Shown here piece after piece: positions 62,872 through 64,000 of a stretch of 64,000 nt of DNA. Where the stretch lies: assembly GCA_026393275.1 (NCBI GenBank), contig JAPLAM010000060.1:62001-126000 (forward strand), in the 5' to 3' direction. Source of the stretch: Arthrobacter sp. (GTDB lineage: Bacteria; Actinomycetota; Actinomycetes; Actinomycetales; Micrococcaceae). The notes beneath the pieces are model-generated. The model ran no database searches. It saw only the letters and a list, made by a program, of their open reading frames with translations, and had not been told where the DNA came from. Numbering within the stretch: the first letter of the stretch is position 1; each line of letters begins with the position of its first letter. Position numbers and translations under genes: made by a program.

Positions 62872-64000
62872 TTAGCTGGCGAGCCAGATGTCCGGGCCGA
62901 AGACCTCGTAGTGGATCTTGGTGGCAGGGATGCCGGCGTTGATGGCCTCGTTGCGGATGTTCTTCATGAACGGCAGCGGGCCGCACAGGTACAGCGAGGC
63001 GTTGGCTGGGAGGTCCACCTCGCGCAGCGACATGAAGCCTTCCTTGGTTCCGGCCGCGGGCTGCTCCAGCCAGAGCTGGAGCTCGGCGCCCTCGAGCCGC
63101 TCGACATCGTCCGTCATCTGGCTGCGGAGCGCCCAGCTGTCCAGGTCGCTTTCCGCGTGCAGGACCAGGACCTGGCGGTCCGAGCCGGACTCCGCGAGGG
63201 AGCGCAGAATGGACGCGGTGGGCGTGCAGCCGATGCCGGCCGAAGCCAGGACCACGGGGCCGTCGCCCTCCTTGAGCGTGATTTCGCCGTACGGGTTGGA
63301 GATTTCGAGGATGTCGCCGACCTCCACGGTGTTGTGCAGCACGGGGGAGACCTCGCCGCCGTCGTCTTTCTTGGTGGTGAAGCTGCGGCTGGTGCCGGCG
63401 TCGCCGGAGAGGGAGTACTGGCGGACCTGGCGGAGGCCGTCCGGGAGGGTGACCTTGACGCTGACGTACTGGCCCGGGAGTGCTTCCGTGATGGGGGTGT
63501 CGTCGGCCGGTTCCAGGGTGAAGGTCATGGAGCCGGTGCCGGCGGGGGTCTTGGCCGCCACCTTCCACGGGGACCACATCTTGCCGTTGGCCTGCGCGGC
63601 GTAGAGGCCCTTCTCGAGCTTGATCAGCGCGTCGGCCATGAGCCAGTAGACCTCGGTCCACGCTTCGGCGATTTCCGGGGTGATGACCTCGGCCAGGTCT
63701 TCGGCGATGGCGGCGAAGAGGTGTTCGTAGACCACCTGGTACTGCGGTTCGATGATGCCGAGGGAGGCGTGGCGGTGGGCGATGCGGGCCAGCACGGTCT
63801 CCGGCAGGGTGCCGGGGTTGTTGACCAGGTGGGTGGCGAAAGCGGCGATGCTTCCGGCCAGGGCCTGCTGCTGGTTGCCGTTGCGCTGGTTGGACCGGCT
63901 GAAGAGCCCGTCCAGCAGTTCGGGGTGGGCGGCGAAGAGCCGGGCGTAGAACTTGGGCGTGATCTCGCCGATGCGGGATCCGACCAGTGGCAGGGTGGCC
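62872..64000 (-). CDS. hmp: flavohemoprotein (globin + FAD/NAD reductase), 5' end beyond window
   Basis: Translation from window edge: ATLPLVGSRIGEITPKFYARLFAAHPELLDGLFSRSNQRNGNQQQALAGSIAAFATHLVNNP...GQYVSVKVTLPDGLRQVRQYSLSGD...ASAGIGCTPTASILRSLAE. Confidence 0.96.
   Translation of the reverse strand, partial: ATLPLVGSRIGEITPKFYARLFAAHPELLDGLFSRSNQRNGNQQQALAGSIAAFATHLVNNPGTLPETVLARIAHRHASLGIIEPQYQVVYEHLFAAIAEDLAEVITPEIAEAWTEVYWLMADALIKLEKGLYAAQANGKMWSPWKVAAKTPAGTGSMTFTLEPADDTPITEALPGQYVSVKVTLPDGLRQVRQYSLSGDAGTSRSFTTKKDDGGEVSPVLHNTVEVGDILEISNPYGEITLKEGDGPVVLASAGIGCTPTASILRSLAESGSDRQVLVLHAESDLDSWALRSQMTDDVERLEGAELQLWLEQPAAGTKEGFMSLREVDLPANASLYLCGPLPFMKNIRNEAINAGIPATKIHYEVFGPDIWLAS

Overview
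64 kb window of a high-GC actinobacterial chromosome. Overall protein character looks like Micrococcaceae/Arthrobacter, but this is inference. I found no rRNA, CRISPR array, transposase, integrase or prophage module. About 55 convincing CDSs, 2 tRNAs (Ser-CGA, Arg-ACG), one c-di-AMP (ydaO/yuaA-type) riboswitch, several hairpin terminators, repeated palindromic intergenic elements and multiple operator-like inverted repeats. Core content: PEP-node enzymes (ppc, PEP synthase plus its regulatory kinase/phosphorylase, GTP-PEPCK), lhr-nei2 DNA repair pair, tadA, upp, flavohemoprotein. Accessory content worth a second look: (i) a 3-gene unit of a Cys-ligand-less MDR dehydrogenase, a PTPS/QueD-fold protein with apparently all canonical catalytic residues replaced, and a GT4-like glycosyltransferase (34.7-37.3 kb); (ii) an IclR-linked, translationally coupled operon of maleate-isomerase-like enzyme, MHS transporter, class III CoA-transferase and a crotonase lacking both canonical Glu (23.0-28.2 kb); (iii) a YhgE/Pip operon with a degenerate ABC ATPase and a TetR with a perfect 20-bp operator (55.4-58.8 kb); (iv) a two-component system plus tandem GT39 and GT2-GtrA glycosylation locus whose kinase carries a repeat-derived insertion in its ATP lid (42.5-51.7 kb); (v) a dispersed palindromic repeat family. 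All calls are by eye from the sequence and ORF translations; no database search was run.
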